Below are positions 9,821 through 18,590 of a stretch of 64,000 bases of DNA, piece by piece. The translations under genes were made by a program, and so were the position numbers. Every line of letters starts with the position of its first letter. The first letter of the stretch is position 1. The notes below the pieces were generated by a model. The model was not told the DNA's origin and ran no database searches. It saw nothing but the letters and a program-made list of their open reading frames with translations. Origin of the DNA: Klebsiella sp. RIT-PI-d (lineage in GTDB: Bacteria; Pseudomonadota; Gammaproteobacteria; Enterobacterales; Enterobacteriaceae); contig NZ_LGIT01000003.1 of assembly GCF_001187865.1 (NCBI RefSeq), positions 434,001-498,000 on the forward strand. Reading direction: 5' to 3'.

Positions 9821-11342
9821 CTAATACCTCCAAATCCCTGGCTGCGACAGTCCCAAACTCCATAGCAAACCAATTAGCATCAACACGACCTCGCAAAACG
9901 TGCGCCATGACTTTTTCACGAATTTCAAATCCTTCGGTCAGGCCCGTAGCAGATAGTCGTTTTTCACGCCAGAGGGTGAATGTATTCAGCCATTCTTGTT
10001 TCGCTATGGTGGCCAGCTCCTCATAAGTCGGGAGAAAATACTCCATGACAAGCTGCCGTCCCTTAATACCGCTATTCTTGCACTGTGGGCATCCGTTTTC
10101 GCTGGCGGTATACAGCGTGAACTCCCGACCGCTAAGGATCTTTTTTTGCAGCTCCACTTTGCAGTTATCACATAAGACCGGGACCAGCTTTTGACACTGC
10201 AAACCTGCGATAAACCCCGGTGTGGATAGTTTATCGCTGCCGATGCCCAGAGCAGACATACGTTGCAAGAGTGATACGATATTACCTGCGTGAACCGTGG
10301 TGAAACAGTAGTGCCCACTCTCTACGGCGCCCGCAAGCGCATTGGCGGATATATTATCGCGGATCTCGCCAACCATAAGGACGTCGGGATCGCGACGAAG
10401 CGCTGACTTGATCGCAGCATGAAAGCCTCCGCCATCGACGCTGACCACTGAACTTTGTTTGGCACCATAAATTTGATATTCCACCGGATCTTCCACGGTC
10501 AGAAAGCAGCCGCGATCGTCATAGCGATTGATTTGCAGCCATTCCATTAAATTCTTTAGGGTTGTTGATTTTCCCGATCCGGTTGTTCCCGCGATAACAT
10601 AAGCGCCATAAGGATTACTCAGGATCTTTTTAAGATCCTCAATTTCTTCCGCTGAAATGCCAATTTTATCGAGTGAACCGATGTTTGATTTCTGTAAGCC
10701 TGATGGAATAATACGCAATACCGCATGATAACAATCTGGTGTTTCACCAAAGATAGGAAAGTGTGCGTAGCGGAAACGATAAGGCTTACCACTCAGGCTA
10801 TAAAGAATATTGGCGCTTTGAGGAATAGATCTGTTCCACGTCGTATCACGCGTTGTGGCTTCTACATTATATAATACGAACACCAGTTCATCGCAGATTT
10901 GCGATTTAATCTGCATAAATGGGACTAAAACACCGTTTACACGGGCTTCGAATTGCGCAAGTACATCATTACGGGTGATATGTAAATCGCTGGCCCCCAT
11001 ATTCACTGCACGTTCTAAAATAGTAACTAGCTGCTTTTGCGTGTCGGTAATATCAATATCTTTATTGGCATCATTAAGCAATTTTAATGAAACATACTCA
11101 ATGACCCGATAATAGTCATCTTCCTGAACAAGCGCCAGACCGATAATATTACGCTTATGCTGAGAAACAAGACGTAATATCTGGATTTGATAGGTAAAGA
11201 GATCGCTGATTTCGATATGGGTAACCAGAAAATACTCGGACTCTTCGGACATGGCTACAAAACCAATACCTTCAAATTCATAATATGTCCATCCGCTGTT
11301 TAACAATTCATCGGACGGGATGCGCACAAACTCCAGGCTCAC
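9804..11342 (-). CDS. type IVb pilus assembly ATPase (TcpT/CofH, GspE/PilB family)
   Basis: The 512-residue protein is a secretion ATPase that powers pilin polymerisation. Visible motifs are Walker A GTTGSGKST (252-260), Asp box TVEDPVEY (282-289), Walker B LMVGEIRD (322-329) and His box TTVHAGN (348-354). A zinc-binding tetracysteine C391/C394 with C418/C421 is also present. The N-terminal 110 residues are divergent and probably bind the inner-membrane partners. It is the only ATPase in the operon, so no PilT-like retraction motor is encoded here, as in TCP and CFA/III. It overlaps both neighbouring genes by a few bases. Confidence 0.95.
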   Translation of the reverse strand: MSLEFVRIPSDELLNSGWTYYEFEGIGFVAMSEESEYFLVTHIEISDLFTYQIQILRLVSQHKRNIIGLALVQEDDYYRVIEYVSLKLLNDANKDIDITDTQKQLVTILERAVNMGASDLHITRNDVLAQFEARVNGVLVPFMQIKSQICDELVFVLYNVEATTRDTTWNRSIPQSANILYSLSGKPYRFRYAHFPIFGETPDCYHAVLRIIPSGLQKSNIGSLDKIGISAEEIEDLKKILSNPYGAYVIAGTTGSGKSTTLKNLMEWLQINRYDDRGCFLTVEDPVEYQIYGAKQSSVVSVDGGGFHAAIKSALRRDPDVLMVGEIRDNISANALAGAVESGHYCFTTVHAGNIVSLLQRMSALGIGSDKLSTPGFIAGLQCQKLVPVLCDNCKVELQKKILSGREFTLYTASENGCPQCKNSGIKGRQLVMEYFLPTYEELATIAKQEWLNTFTLWREKRLSATGLTEGFEIREKVMAHVLRGRVDANWFAMEFGTVAARDLEVLVEKIR

Positions 11343-11884
11343 TGTGTTGCGCTCTCTACTAGCAGGACTGATTTTTTGTCTTTTGCAAGTTTATAATTAT
11401 GCCCTCCCATAGAGAAGACCTCGCCTGCACGCACGTAACGCAGTGTATCTCCATCAGTTACCGCTGTACGTTGGGCCCCACCAATTTGGGCTTCAAGAAC
11501 CACGCGCGGCATAATGATTGTTTGAACACTCTGTTGCTGTGGTTCTGCTTCAGAAGCCGCTGGTGCAACAGGCTGAGGAGCCTTACGATCTTCGCCGCGT
11601 AATTTACGCAGTTCACTGCGCATTTTCTCCAGTTCTACTTCATTAGCTAATTCACGGCGCGCTTTTTCAAACTCATAGTCATCTTCGACAATCGCTGCAA
11701 GTCGATCCTGAACTGCCTGAGTTTGATTATCAGCAGCAGAATTGTTTACTCTTGCAGAAGCTGTATCAACAGCACCCGCCTTAGTGGCTTCGTCCGGGGT
11801 GTAAGGTATGCCTGTTGTAGCCACCGCCGTACCCATTGCCAATAAAACTGTACCTGCTGAAAAAATTAGCTTTAATCCTTGCAT
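11339..11884 (-). CDS. type IVb pilus assembly periplasmic protein (TcpS/CofG position, PilP-like)
   Basis: The 181-residue protein starts with a signal peptide (LIFSAGTVLLAMGTAVATTG). An Asn/Gln/Ala-rich stretch and a Glu/Arg-rich helical segment (about 65-105) follow, then a small C-terminal beta domain (about 130-175, including the segment GDTLRYVRAGEVFSMG). This layout resembles PilP/TcpS pilotin-like or alignment proteins that link the inner-membrane complex to the secretin. It overlaps the gene before it by 13 bases and the ATPase gene by 4 (ATGA). The role is inferred from position and layout. Confidence 0.75.
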   Translation of the reverse strand: MQGLKLIFSAGTVLLAMGTAVATTGIPYTPDEATKAGAVDTASARVNNSAADNQTQAVQDRLAAIVEDDYEFEKARRELANEVELEKMRSELRKLRGEDRKAPQPVAPAASEAEPQQQSVQTIIMPRVVLEAQIGGAQRTAVTDGDTLRYVRAGEVFSMGGHNYKLAKDKKSVLLVESATQ

Positions 11885-12786
11885 ACCAGCCCTCCTGAAA
11901 CTTTCATCCCTGAATTTGTTGACTCAATCCGTTTTATAAGAAAAGCATCACGGAATGCCTGTTTGAACAGCAGTACTTGCATGTTCATTATCGCCTCATT
12001 AACACGATCGCTACCTTTATAATTCAACTCCCAGGTTCCTGCCATTAGCCCGTATGCTTTGACTTTACCGGGCAACCCGGACTCCAGATTAATGACAGAA
12101 CTTTTAGGCATACTTTTTATTACAATAGTGCCATTTTCTTTATCGTTATTTTTCTTGCTCTTCGCCGTTAGACTATTGACAAAAGAGTTGTAAGTTAAAA
12201 TATATGAAATTACCCGATCGCAAGATTCCAGGAGAAGTGACTTTTTACTATTATACATTCTCTGCAACGCATTATTGTTTAATTTTGATTCAATTTTCTT
12301 ATATTCGAAATCAATTTTATCTTTGTTTTTCCCTTTTCCACCTGGAACCGAAGCCAGATAACTTTTGCCCCATAACGTTTTTTCAGGCAGTGTCAACAAT
12401 TCGCCTTTATCGTAACGATAACCAAAATAGCATGCTTTAATATCACATTTAAAATTTAATGCTTTAATGTTCAGGATATAAAATTGAAATTCACTAAAAC
12501 GTAATTCTGACAAAAATTCAATCGCCCGTTCAATACTGGCACCTTCGAGCGATTTCGTATAAAAATTCTCAACGCTGACAATATCGCTTTGCATCTTCTG
12601 AGCTGCCTGTAGTTGTCTTGCGATAGACTCTTCATGTGCAACTTGAGCCGGAAGCATAACAAAATAATACCAGCCGCCAACACCAGCTATTAACAATACC
12701 AACAAAGCAATAACTATTTTTGATAAGATGGATCGCCTTGTGGTACCACCACTTTTATTTTTCCAAAAGTAAAGGTTATTTAACAT
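11872..12786 (-). CDS. type IVb pilus assembly inner-membrane protein (TcpD/CofF position)
   Basis: This 304-residue protein has a single N-terminal membrane helix at about residues 23-48 (IVIALLVLLIAGVGGWYYF) preceded by basic residues. A predicted periplasmic domain starts with a short coiled coil (about 55-75). Two cysteines in CDIKACYFG may pair, as may those near residues 180 and 302. The layout resembles PilO/TcpD-type alignment proteins. The coding DNA is markedly AT-rich compared with flanking housekeeping genes. Function is inferred from operon position. Confidence 0.72.
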   Translation of the reverse strand: MLNNLYFWKNKSGGTTRRSILSKIVIALLVLLIAGVGGWYYFVMLPAQVAHEESIARQLQAAQKMQSDIVSVENFYTKSLEGASIERAIEFLSELRFSEFQFYILNIKALNFKCDIKACYFGYRYDKGELLTLPEKTLWGKSYLASVPGGKGKNKDKIDFEYKKIESKLNNNALQRMYNSKKSLLLESCDRVISYILTYNSFVNSLTAKSKKNNDKENGTIVIKSMPKSSVINLESGLPGKVKAYGLMAGTWELNYKGSDRVNEAIMNMQVLLFKQAFRDAFLIKRIESTNSGMKVSGGLVCKD

Positions 12787-12789
12787 AGC

Positions 12790-13332
12790 TTATCCTGCCA
12801 CAAAAAAGTTAAGCACTAATGCCAGCAGCAGCAAAAGAGCAATACCACCAAAAAGGATTGCACCAATTATAATATGACGCCGACGCTTTAACGCCTGCTG
12901 GCGTGTAACACAACTTTCCACTACTGCATTGATTTGCATCTCGTCAAGAGGTGTGACTTCAAGATGCGAAAACTCGCCCGGGTGCTTCATTAGCTCATCA
13001 AAAAGCATCTTGCTAACAAAACAATCTGTTCCACTTATAATTCGACCATTGTCAATAATAAGAAAATAAGTGGTCATATCGCTTTCATGAAAAAAATATA
13101 TCCCATCACCAAATAGTTCTTTGATATATAAAGCAAAAGGTTCATACAACGTTGAAACTTTGGTACTGTAGCCCAGCGCAGGTTCGCCACTGACGTCTGT
13201 ATAGACTAAACGTCGGTTAGCTTTCATCATTCCGCGAAATGAAGCCTGCTCTGCAGGCTGCAAATAACTTAAGTCATAAGGCTCCCAAAAAAGCCCGGTT
13301 AGTATGTTATTTTCTAACAGAATTTTATTCAT
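12790..13332 (-). CDS. type IVb pilus assembly protein with C-terminal membrane anchor (TcpR/CofE position)
   Basis: The 180-residue protein has a soluble, presumably cytoplasmic N-terminal part of about 150 residues. One strongly hydrophobic helix at about 153-176 (IIIGAILFGGIALLLLLALVL) is preceded by KRRRH, which places the N-terminus in the cytoplasm. This is the layout of BfpC/TcpR-type bitopic proteins that contact the assembly ATPase. It lies 11 bases after the secretin gene and 3 bases before the next gene. Confidence 0.72.
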   Translation of the reverse strand: MNKILLENNILTGLFWEPYDLSYLQPAEQASFRGMMKANRRLVYTDVSGEPALGYSTKVSTLYEPFALYIKELFGDGIYFFHESDMTTYFLIIDNGRIISGTDCFVSKMLFDELMKHPGEFSHLEVTPLDEMQINAVVESCVTRQQALKRRRHIIIGAILFGGIALLLLLALVLNFFVAG

Positions 13333-13343
13333 AGCAACTCTGA

Positions 13344-14825
13344 CTATTCATCACGGGAAGTCATTGGTTGACGGTAATAATCTACACCGACTACCATAAG
13401 CACTGTAGAAACACCTTCGTTATTACCTTTATCAACACCTAATACTTCATATTGCAAGCCATCTTTTGTATCCTTCACTTCATACTTTCCAACTACCAGC
13501 AAATCGCCTGGTTTAATAATTGAAGAGTTGAAAGATTCAGTCGTGCTAACATTCGGCAATTGCACATCATCATATTCATCAATTGAATTTAAGAAGCGTT
13601 TCGTAAATCCGCTAACAACCTCAATACGCCCGTCAGAAAGAATGCGTGGTGTAATAATAAAACTGGTTCCGGTGACGATTTCTGATGTTTCAACATCTAC
13701 ATTGACCTCACCATTATCATCGGTGGTACGGGTTCTGCTTGAAACATAATACTGAGACTGTGTCATATTGACGGGAACTGGCATATTATTACGCGTAATG
13801 AAAGAGCCACTTTGCAATGACTCGCTTCCCGTCAGTTTATAAAGTACATCAAGGCCAGTATTTACATCAATACGGCTATTCTTCCATCCGGCAGAAATTC
13901 CACCAGCTAAGTTGTTGAACAGGCTACTATTTATATCAATAGTATTATGTGCATCTATAAACTTAGTATCAAGCCCCGCGGTTAACTGATTTTCCTTTGT
14001 TTTATCAAGAATATAAATGCGGTATGTCAGTATAAACTGGCGGCTATTATCTGCTTTATATTTATCCAGCGCCCGGCTCAGTGCTTCATGCTCTGAGGGA
14101 CGAGAGTTAATCATCAAAATTGAAGAATCTTTAAATAGGGTATAGTTTCCGGACGTCACATAGTTCTGTGCCATATCTTCAACATCATCCCAAAACGAGG
14201 ATTCAAATTTCGTTTCAGATTTTCCGGTTAAACCACCGCTGGACGTTGCCTCATTACCTGAAAGATCGAGCGTGGTTTCACTTTTGTTATTCTCTCCATA
14301 AAAATCCAGACGGATAACATATGTATCAAAAACATTAATTTTCAGGATATTATTGCTATCGAGTGTAGCACTGACATCATATAACGAGCTGATATAATTG
14401 ATGAAACCCTCAAAGCTTCCATCAAACTGTACCGTATGGGGACTATTCCATGAATCATCATCAACCACTTTTTTATTACTTACCGCTGAAGAGTTGATGC
14501 GAAAACTTATGCCCGTTTGCGCAGATACAGCATCCATGATAGTGGACAGCGATGTTGGCTCGTAAGATGAAATCTTGACATGCTTAGCCATTATTTTCTG
14601 CTGTTCCACGTTATACTGTACTTTTTTGCCTAAAAATGCGGAATCATATTTTGTATATGGCTTACTCTTCTCTGAATCTAATGTAGACGCATCAGACGTA
14701 TGCTCTTTAATATTTTTATCAGTGTCATATTTTTCGTCGAAATCACTTATGCAGCCTTGAATAAGAAGCGCCAACAACAATATACCTGTTTTCAATTTCA
14801 TGAGTTCAGCCCAATTACATTTCAT
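13344..14825 (-). CDS. type IVb pilus secretin, outer-membrane lipoprotein (TcpC/CofD)
   Basis: The 493-residue protein carries a lipobox (LLIQGC) after a short hydrophobic signal, so it should be a lipidated outer-membrane protein like BfpB/TcpC. N-terminal domains lie at about 60-240. The secretin core includes VLYKLTGSESLQSGSF and the C-terminal GTSFIITPRILSDGRI and KPGDLLVVGKYE segments. It would form the gated ring through which the pilus leaves. The first ATG (14825) overlaps the end of the upstream gene by 11 bases. A second ATG at 14801 starts MKLKTGILL and is at least as plausible, giving 485 residues. Confidence 0.9.
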   Translation of the reverse strand: MKCNWAELMKLKTGILLLALLIQGCISDFDEKYDTDKNIKEHTSDASTLDSEKSKPYTKYDSAFLGKKVQYNVEQQKIMAKHVKISSYEPTSLSTIMDAVSAQTGISFRINSSAVSNKKVVDDDSWNSPHTVQFDGSFEGFINYISSLYDVSATLDSNNILKINVFDTYVIRLDFYGENNKSETTLDLSGNEATSSGGLTGKSETKFESSFWDDVEDMAQNYVTSGNYTLFKDSSILMINSRPSEHEALSRALDKYKADNSRQFILTYRIYILDKTKENQLTAGLDTKFIDAHNTIDINSSLFNNLAGGISAGWKNSRIDVNTGLDVLYKLTGSESLQSGSFITRNNMPVPVNMTQSQYYVSSRTRTTDDNGEVNVDVETSEIVTGTSFIITPRILSDGRIEVVSGFTKRFLNSIDEYDDVQLPNVSTTESFNSSIIKPGDLLVVGKYEVKDTKDGLQYEVLGVDKGNNEGVSTVLMVVGVDYYRQPMTSRDE

Positions 14826-15219
14826 CGATGACTATGACACGATTTTTTTCGTATTTCTTAACAACCAGCCCATAATTTTCGGAAGCAAATATTTCCCCCA
14901 GAGACTGTAATATATCGTCGTCAGTTTTTCCTGTAATGCTGATAGTGTTATAAATAAGATAATCTTTCTTACTGTTCCAGAAAAGTTTATAACCATTTCC
15001 GGCGACCCAGGCTTTGATCTCCTGGCTTAACAACTGATTTTCGTGAAGTATTAGTTCTTTAGCATGAGGAGTGATCGATACAGCCATGCTTCCGCTAAAT
15101 GGGTTTATGGCGTTGACAGTGCCTGTAGATAGTTGAGATGTAGCCTGGATATTAAGACTTACCCCACCTAACGCGACCATTAAAAATGTAGCCGCGAAAT
15201 AATAACTTTTCATCATCAT
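14815..15219 (-). CDS. small periplasmic secretin partner (TcpQ/CofC-like)
   Basis: This 134-residue protein has an N-terminal signal (YYFAATFLMVALGGVSLNIQA). A C-terminal domain of about 80 residues (ILHENQLLSQEIKAWVAGNG onward) resembles the TcpQ/PilL-N fold, with the alternating strand segment YLIYNTISITGKTDDDILQSL. TcpQ is needed for outer-membrane localisation and stability of the TcpC secretin. The gene directly precedes and overlaps the secretin gene, the same order as tcpQ-tcpC. Confidence 0.75.
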   Translation of the reverse strand: MMMKSYYFAATFLMVALGGVSLNIQATSQLSTGTVNAINPFSGSMAVSITPHAKELILHENQLLSQEIKAWVAGNGYKLFWNSKKDYLIYNTISITGKTDDDILQSLGEIFASENYGLVVKKYEKNRVIVIDEM

Positions 15220-15245
15220 TAATCATTCCTTTAAAAACATCATTC

Positions 15246-17141
15246 CTATTTATATTCATAAGTCTCTAATACGTCTGCCGGAGTACCAGGCTGGGGGATC
15301 GTACTGCACCAACGTGAGACGGTATAACCAACGCTTGGTGGGTTGACAAGTGTTGCCCCCTTTCCTGTATTACCGTCGTATAATCCAACGGTCGCACTGA
15401 TTATCCAAAGATACTTGCTGTCTTCATATACGACATGGGCACCTGTATTCATACCGTCCGATCCGGAACGATATTGCTGATTATTTTCGGCGAAGTTAAT
15501 TTGAGTGGCCACTCCTGCCAGATGACTAACTACCGCAGAATTATCTAACTTATTACGCGTGTTTGATGGATCGTTAGAAAGTATGCCATTCAAATTATAA
15601 GCTGCAACTGAGGATACTGATACGCTTAAGCGCGGATATAATTTACGAATAATTTCTACTTTTTTAGTTGCGCCTGTATCATTTAGTAGAAAGTTACCTT
15701 GTCCATCTCTCAATGAAACTGATTGTTTAACCTGCGGACAACTTTGTACCGGAATACGTATGCCTCCGTAGTCCGTATTTCCTGTCAATGCAGCATCATC
15801 GTAATCAGGTACATAATCACTTCTACCAGTTACATCCATGCCGGAGTCACGAAAGGCGTGATATTCACTGGTTACAGGCGTTGTTAATTCGAATGCGTCA
15901 TATGTCCTGGTTGAATAAACCTGATAGTTGCTATAATAATAATTTTGATCGAAGGCCATTTTAGCGGTGTCATCATCCATGACAAAATCGCCCTCAAAAT
16001 CATCGCCATTTTTATCGGTATAGGTATAGCGTAAAGGAACGTCATTACTATCCATATCAAGATTACCGCCAGGGGTACGCTTGAATAGATAAATTCTACG
16101 GGACGTATTTTCCATAACAACATTGGCTTTCAGCGTACCCGTCATTGCATTGCCATTGCTGTTACTCTTGTCCGTCATATCCAGGGAAAGCACCATATCT
16201 TCGCCATGTTCACCCTGCCCTTCATCTTTGTTATAGCACAGCGAGACATCGCCCGAATTCCAGCAGGATGCACCGCCGCCTCCGCCACCGCTACTATCAC
16301 TGCTACCATTGGTATTATCATTAAGATCAAAAGTGAAACGTACGCCAAACTCTCCACTGGAATACTGTGTGACTGCATCCATGTTACTGGCTATGGTACC
16401 CAGTTCAACGGGCGTTTTATTATCCTTTTTCTTAACGACCAGCTTCCAGTTTTCTGTTGAGGAGTTACGATGGAGTACTATGGCATGTGATGCACTAATA
16501 TTTGCAGCCTCAAGGGCACTTGTAAAATGCGGAGTATAGTCGGCAAACTGATAACTGCTATTCTTGCCATTTTTTATAAATTTTATAATGACATCAATAC
16601 GATTTATGTCTCTCGCACGTTCAGTGGTCGTGCCGCTTGCCAGCCCAATACGATCGATGACGGCAAGCGAATTGGTTGCCTGACTGGACATGAAACACGA
16701 CAGATATTCTTTATCAAAAGCGTAGGTTGATTTTAAGGTAATATTGCATTTGCTACTTAAAAAAAGATAGCGCTGCTGCTTTTTGCTATTATTGCTTTTA
16801 CCCCATAGAAAATAATTATTCGCACTACCCGTATCTGTTGCATCGATGGCATTCGTAATACGACGATCGTAGCCGGGATCGGGGGATAGACTCTCATCAT
16901 AGAGTGGATTTGTTATCTCATCCTCACTCTGAGAACCTCTGATTAGCGCTATTTCACTTTCTCTTGCAAAATTAATAACGCCTTTTATTTCTGCAACAAG
17001 GGCATTTGCCACCCTCTGCTGGGCTGCGTTTTCGGCTTTTTGGCGTGCATAGTAAGTATAGCTGACTAAGATCCCGCCAATAATAGCGAGAACAATAATA
17101 ATCTCCAGTAAGCTAAACCCCGAATCCTTTCTGCGACGCAT
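15246..17141 (-). CDS. type IVb minor pilin (TcpB/CofB-like)
   Basis: The 631-residue protein has a short basic leader MRRRKDSG, cleaved after Gly8, and a class III signal FSLLEIIIVLAIIGG with Glu5 of the mature protein. After the pilin-like domain (to about 270) comes a Gly/Ser linker with six consecutive glycines (285-290). A large beta-rich C-terminal part follows to residue 631. CofB and TcpB have this layout, in which a pilin stem carries C-terminal domains that form a trimeric tip and bind the secreted CofJ/TcpF protein. It is longer than CofB as I recall it (about 520), so the tip domain may be enlarged. The gene is separated from the pilin by a hairpin that may lower its expression. 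Confidence 0.9.
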   Translation of the reverse strand: MRRRKDSGFSLLEIIIVLAIIGGILVSYTYYARQKAENAAQQRVANALVAEIKGVINFARESEIALIRGSQSEDEITNPLYDESLSPDPGYDRRITNAIDATDTGSANNYFLWGKSNNSKKQQRYLFLSSKCNITLKSTYAFDKEYLSCFMSSQATNSLAVIDRIGLASGTTTERARDINRIDVIIKFIKNGKNSSYQFADYTPHFTSALEAANISASHAIVLHRNSSTENWKLVVKKKDNKTPVELGTIASNMDAVTQYSSGEFGVRFTFDLNDNTNGSSDSSGGGGGGASCWNSGDVSLCYNKDEGQGEHGEDMVLSLDMTDKSNSNGNAMTGTLKANVVMENTSRRIYLFKRTPGGNLDMDSNDVPLRYTYTDKNGDDFEGDFVMDDDTAKMAFDQNYYYSNYQVYSTRTYDAFELTTPVTSEYHAFRDSGMDVTGRSDYVPDYDDAALTGNTDYGGIRIPVQSCPQVKQSVSLRDGQGNFLLNDTGATKKVEIIRKLYPRLSVSVSSVAAYNLNGILSNDPSNTRNKLDNSAVVSHLAGVATQINFAENNQQYRSGSDGMNTGAHVVYEDSKYLWIISATVGLYDGNTGKGATLVNPPSVGYTVSRWCSTIPQPGTPADVLETYEYK

Positions 17142-17165
17142 TTCATATGCCTTTTCTAAAACTAT

Positions 17166-17194
17166 TAAAGCCCCTCTTATATAGGGGGGCTAAT
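17166..17194 (-). terminator. hairpin between major pilin and minor pilin genes
   Basis: On the minus strand AGCCCC pairs with GGGGCT around an AT-rich loop, followed by a short T-rich stretch (TTTAATAGTTTT). It lies about 30 bases after the pilin stop. It probably acts as a leaky terminator or an mRNA 3' stabiliser, keeping major pilin mRNA in excess over the assembly genes. Confidence 0.7.
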
Positions 17195-17221
17195 AGTATT
17201 ACACGAAATTGTAATAACTAA

Positions 17222-17932
17222 TTATTTACTACCGAAGATGACACCGTTGATTGCGCCAGCACCATCACAAATACCTGACGCAGTGATGTCTGCTGCTTTA
17301 ATTTCACCGGAGGTCAGTGATTTCAGGACAGCGCCACTTTTGGCAACACTAAGATCTCTGCCATCAAGCGAGGTGATATCTTTGCCTGCACCAGCATCAG
17401 CTTTCAATGCTTCAACATAATCCCATTGATTACCCATAAGAGAAATTAAATTACGGCATTCTTCGGTTTCCAGTCCGTTTACTGCCAGTACAAATGCTTT
17501 GTTCTGTGACGATGACGTGTCTATTTTTGCATTACCCATCTGGAATGCATCATTAGAAACGCCGTTGAATGATTCATCCGGGGAGATTTTGCCCAGTTTC
17601 ACCAGGGTGACAATAGGTGTTTCAGAGGCTGCCGTTGAAATAGTTGATTTCGTTAACCCTACAATAGTGTCTGCTTTAGGGTAACTACCCTCATCTTTAA
17701 ATGCTTCAACCATAGAAGTACGGATGCTGTTAGCATTATTCTGAATATCGGATAAATCCTGTGTCGTAAAAGCACGCTGTGCCAGAATAACCACACCGGC
17801 GGCAATAACACCGATAATACCCAATACGATGATAATTTCTAGCAGCGTCACACCGCGCTGTTTTCTCATTTCTTGCAGCTTAACTGCTTTGCGGGCCATA
17901 CTTCCTTTGAGATTGCAAACTAACGTGTTCAT
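17222..17932 (-). CDS. cfcA: major type IVb prepilin
   Basis: The 236-residue product is a type IVb prepilin. A 27-residue leader ends QRG, then mature VTLLEIIIVLGIIGVIAAG with Glu5. The leader is too long for type IVa, and the mature N-terminal residue is Val instead of Phe. Two cysteines, C159 and C222, would close the D-region disulfide loop. Mature length is about 209 residues. It is the first gene of the 12-gene operon, preceded by AAGGGA as ribosome site. The symbol comes from matching the locus to my recollection of the C. rodentium CFC operon; homology to CofA/LngA is inferred from layout and gene order. Confidence 0.92.
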   Translation of the reverse strand: MNTLVCNLKGSMARKAVKLQEMRKQRGVTLLEIIIVLGIIGVIAAGVVILAQRAFTTQDLSDIQNNANSIRTSMVEAFKDEGSYPKADTIVGLTKSTISTAASETPIVTLVKLGKISPDESFNGVSNDAFQMGNAKIDTSSSQNKAFVLAVNGLETEECRNLISLMGNQWDYVEALKADAGAGKDITSLDGRDLSVAKSGAVLKSLTSGEIKAADITASGICDGAGAINGVIFGSK

Positions 17933-18504
17933 TTTATTTCCCTTAAATTAACATAACCCCAGGTAAGGCCTGGGGGACACGTTAAGTCTATGCGGCAATA
18001 TGAATCACGGAAAGTACCACCCGTAATTTATAAGAATAAATTTATATTTAAAATCCCGATGTTATTTATATTAACATTGCAGAAACAAGCATCATAATAT
18101 TTTCTTAAGAAAGAATTAAGCTTCACTAATGAGTTATAAACAATTCACATCGTGAATTATCAGATATTCTATTTATTGTAATATTTCATGTATTAAGGAT
18201 GGAGATTTCTTTAGGCACCCTACTAAAAAGCAAAATTAAAATAACTTTTAATATCATAGTGTTGAACCTTCCGGACCTTCTCATCTACTGTCATGCCAGA
18301 AATCAAAAAATTCATCTTCCCGCCTGGCATGCCCGTAACTTAGATTAAGAACTGAAAAGATGATGGCATCTATATATTCATTGTTTATGAATAATTTAAT
18401 CAAAAAACCGTTTAATTGTAATTTAGTTGTAAATATATATAGTAAAAACAGGATCTTCCATGAAGATAAATTTATTAATTTATCATTATAACCAATTATA
18501 TAAA
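17933..18504 (-). promoter_or_regulatory. AT-rich promoter/leader region of the pilus operon
   Basis: This stretch of about 570 bases between the pilin start and the glmM terminator has no convincing gene. It is strongly AT-rich, with many TATATA/AATTTA-like tracts that resemble H-NS-silenced virulence promoters. It contains a perfect operator-like palindrome (separate entry). A single clear -35/-10 pair cannot be chosen because many AT-rich hexamers fit weakly. No regulator gene like cofS or toxT is present in or next to it. Confidence 0.5.
18142..18158. promoter_or_regulatory. perfect inverted repeat, candidate operator
   Basis: AATTCAC and GTGAATT flank a three-base spacer, about 210 bases upstream of the pilin start. 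The dyad is perfect over seven base pairs in a non-coding region. That suits a dimeric regulator, but it could be a chance feature of AT-rich DNA. Confidence 0.35.
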
Positions 18505-18549
18505 GGTAAAAAATAAAGCAGCCCATGTTATTCATGAGGCTGCTTTATT
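18505..18549 (-). terminator. glmM operon terminator
   Basis: A twelve-base-pair stem (AATAAAGCAGCC/GGCTGCTTTATT) followed on the minus strand by a T tract, about 40 bases after the glmM stop. It insulates the pilus operon from the folP-glmM transcript and bounds the inserted region on the right. Confidence 0.9.
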
Positions 18550-18590
18550 CAAAATTATCTTTCACCCGTTAATAAATATTAACTTAACTT

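Noticed and set aside
15246-17141. Frameshift or fusion in the large minor pilin
   Set aside because: The reading frame is continuous with uniform codon use. The glycine run looks like a designed linker and no second start is implied.
18281-18535. An 84-codon minus-strand reading frame upstream of the pilus operon
   Set aside because: It begins inside the glmM terminator, has AT-driven residue composition, no convincing ribosome site and no recognisable motif.
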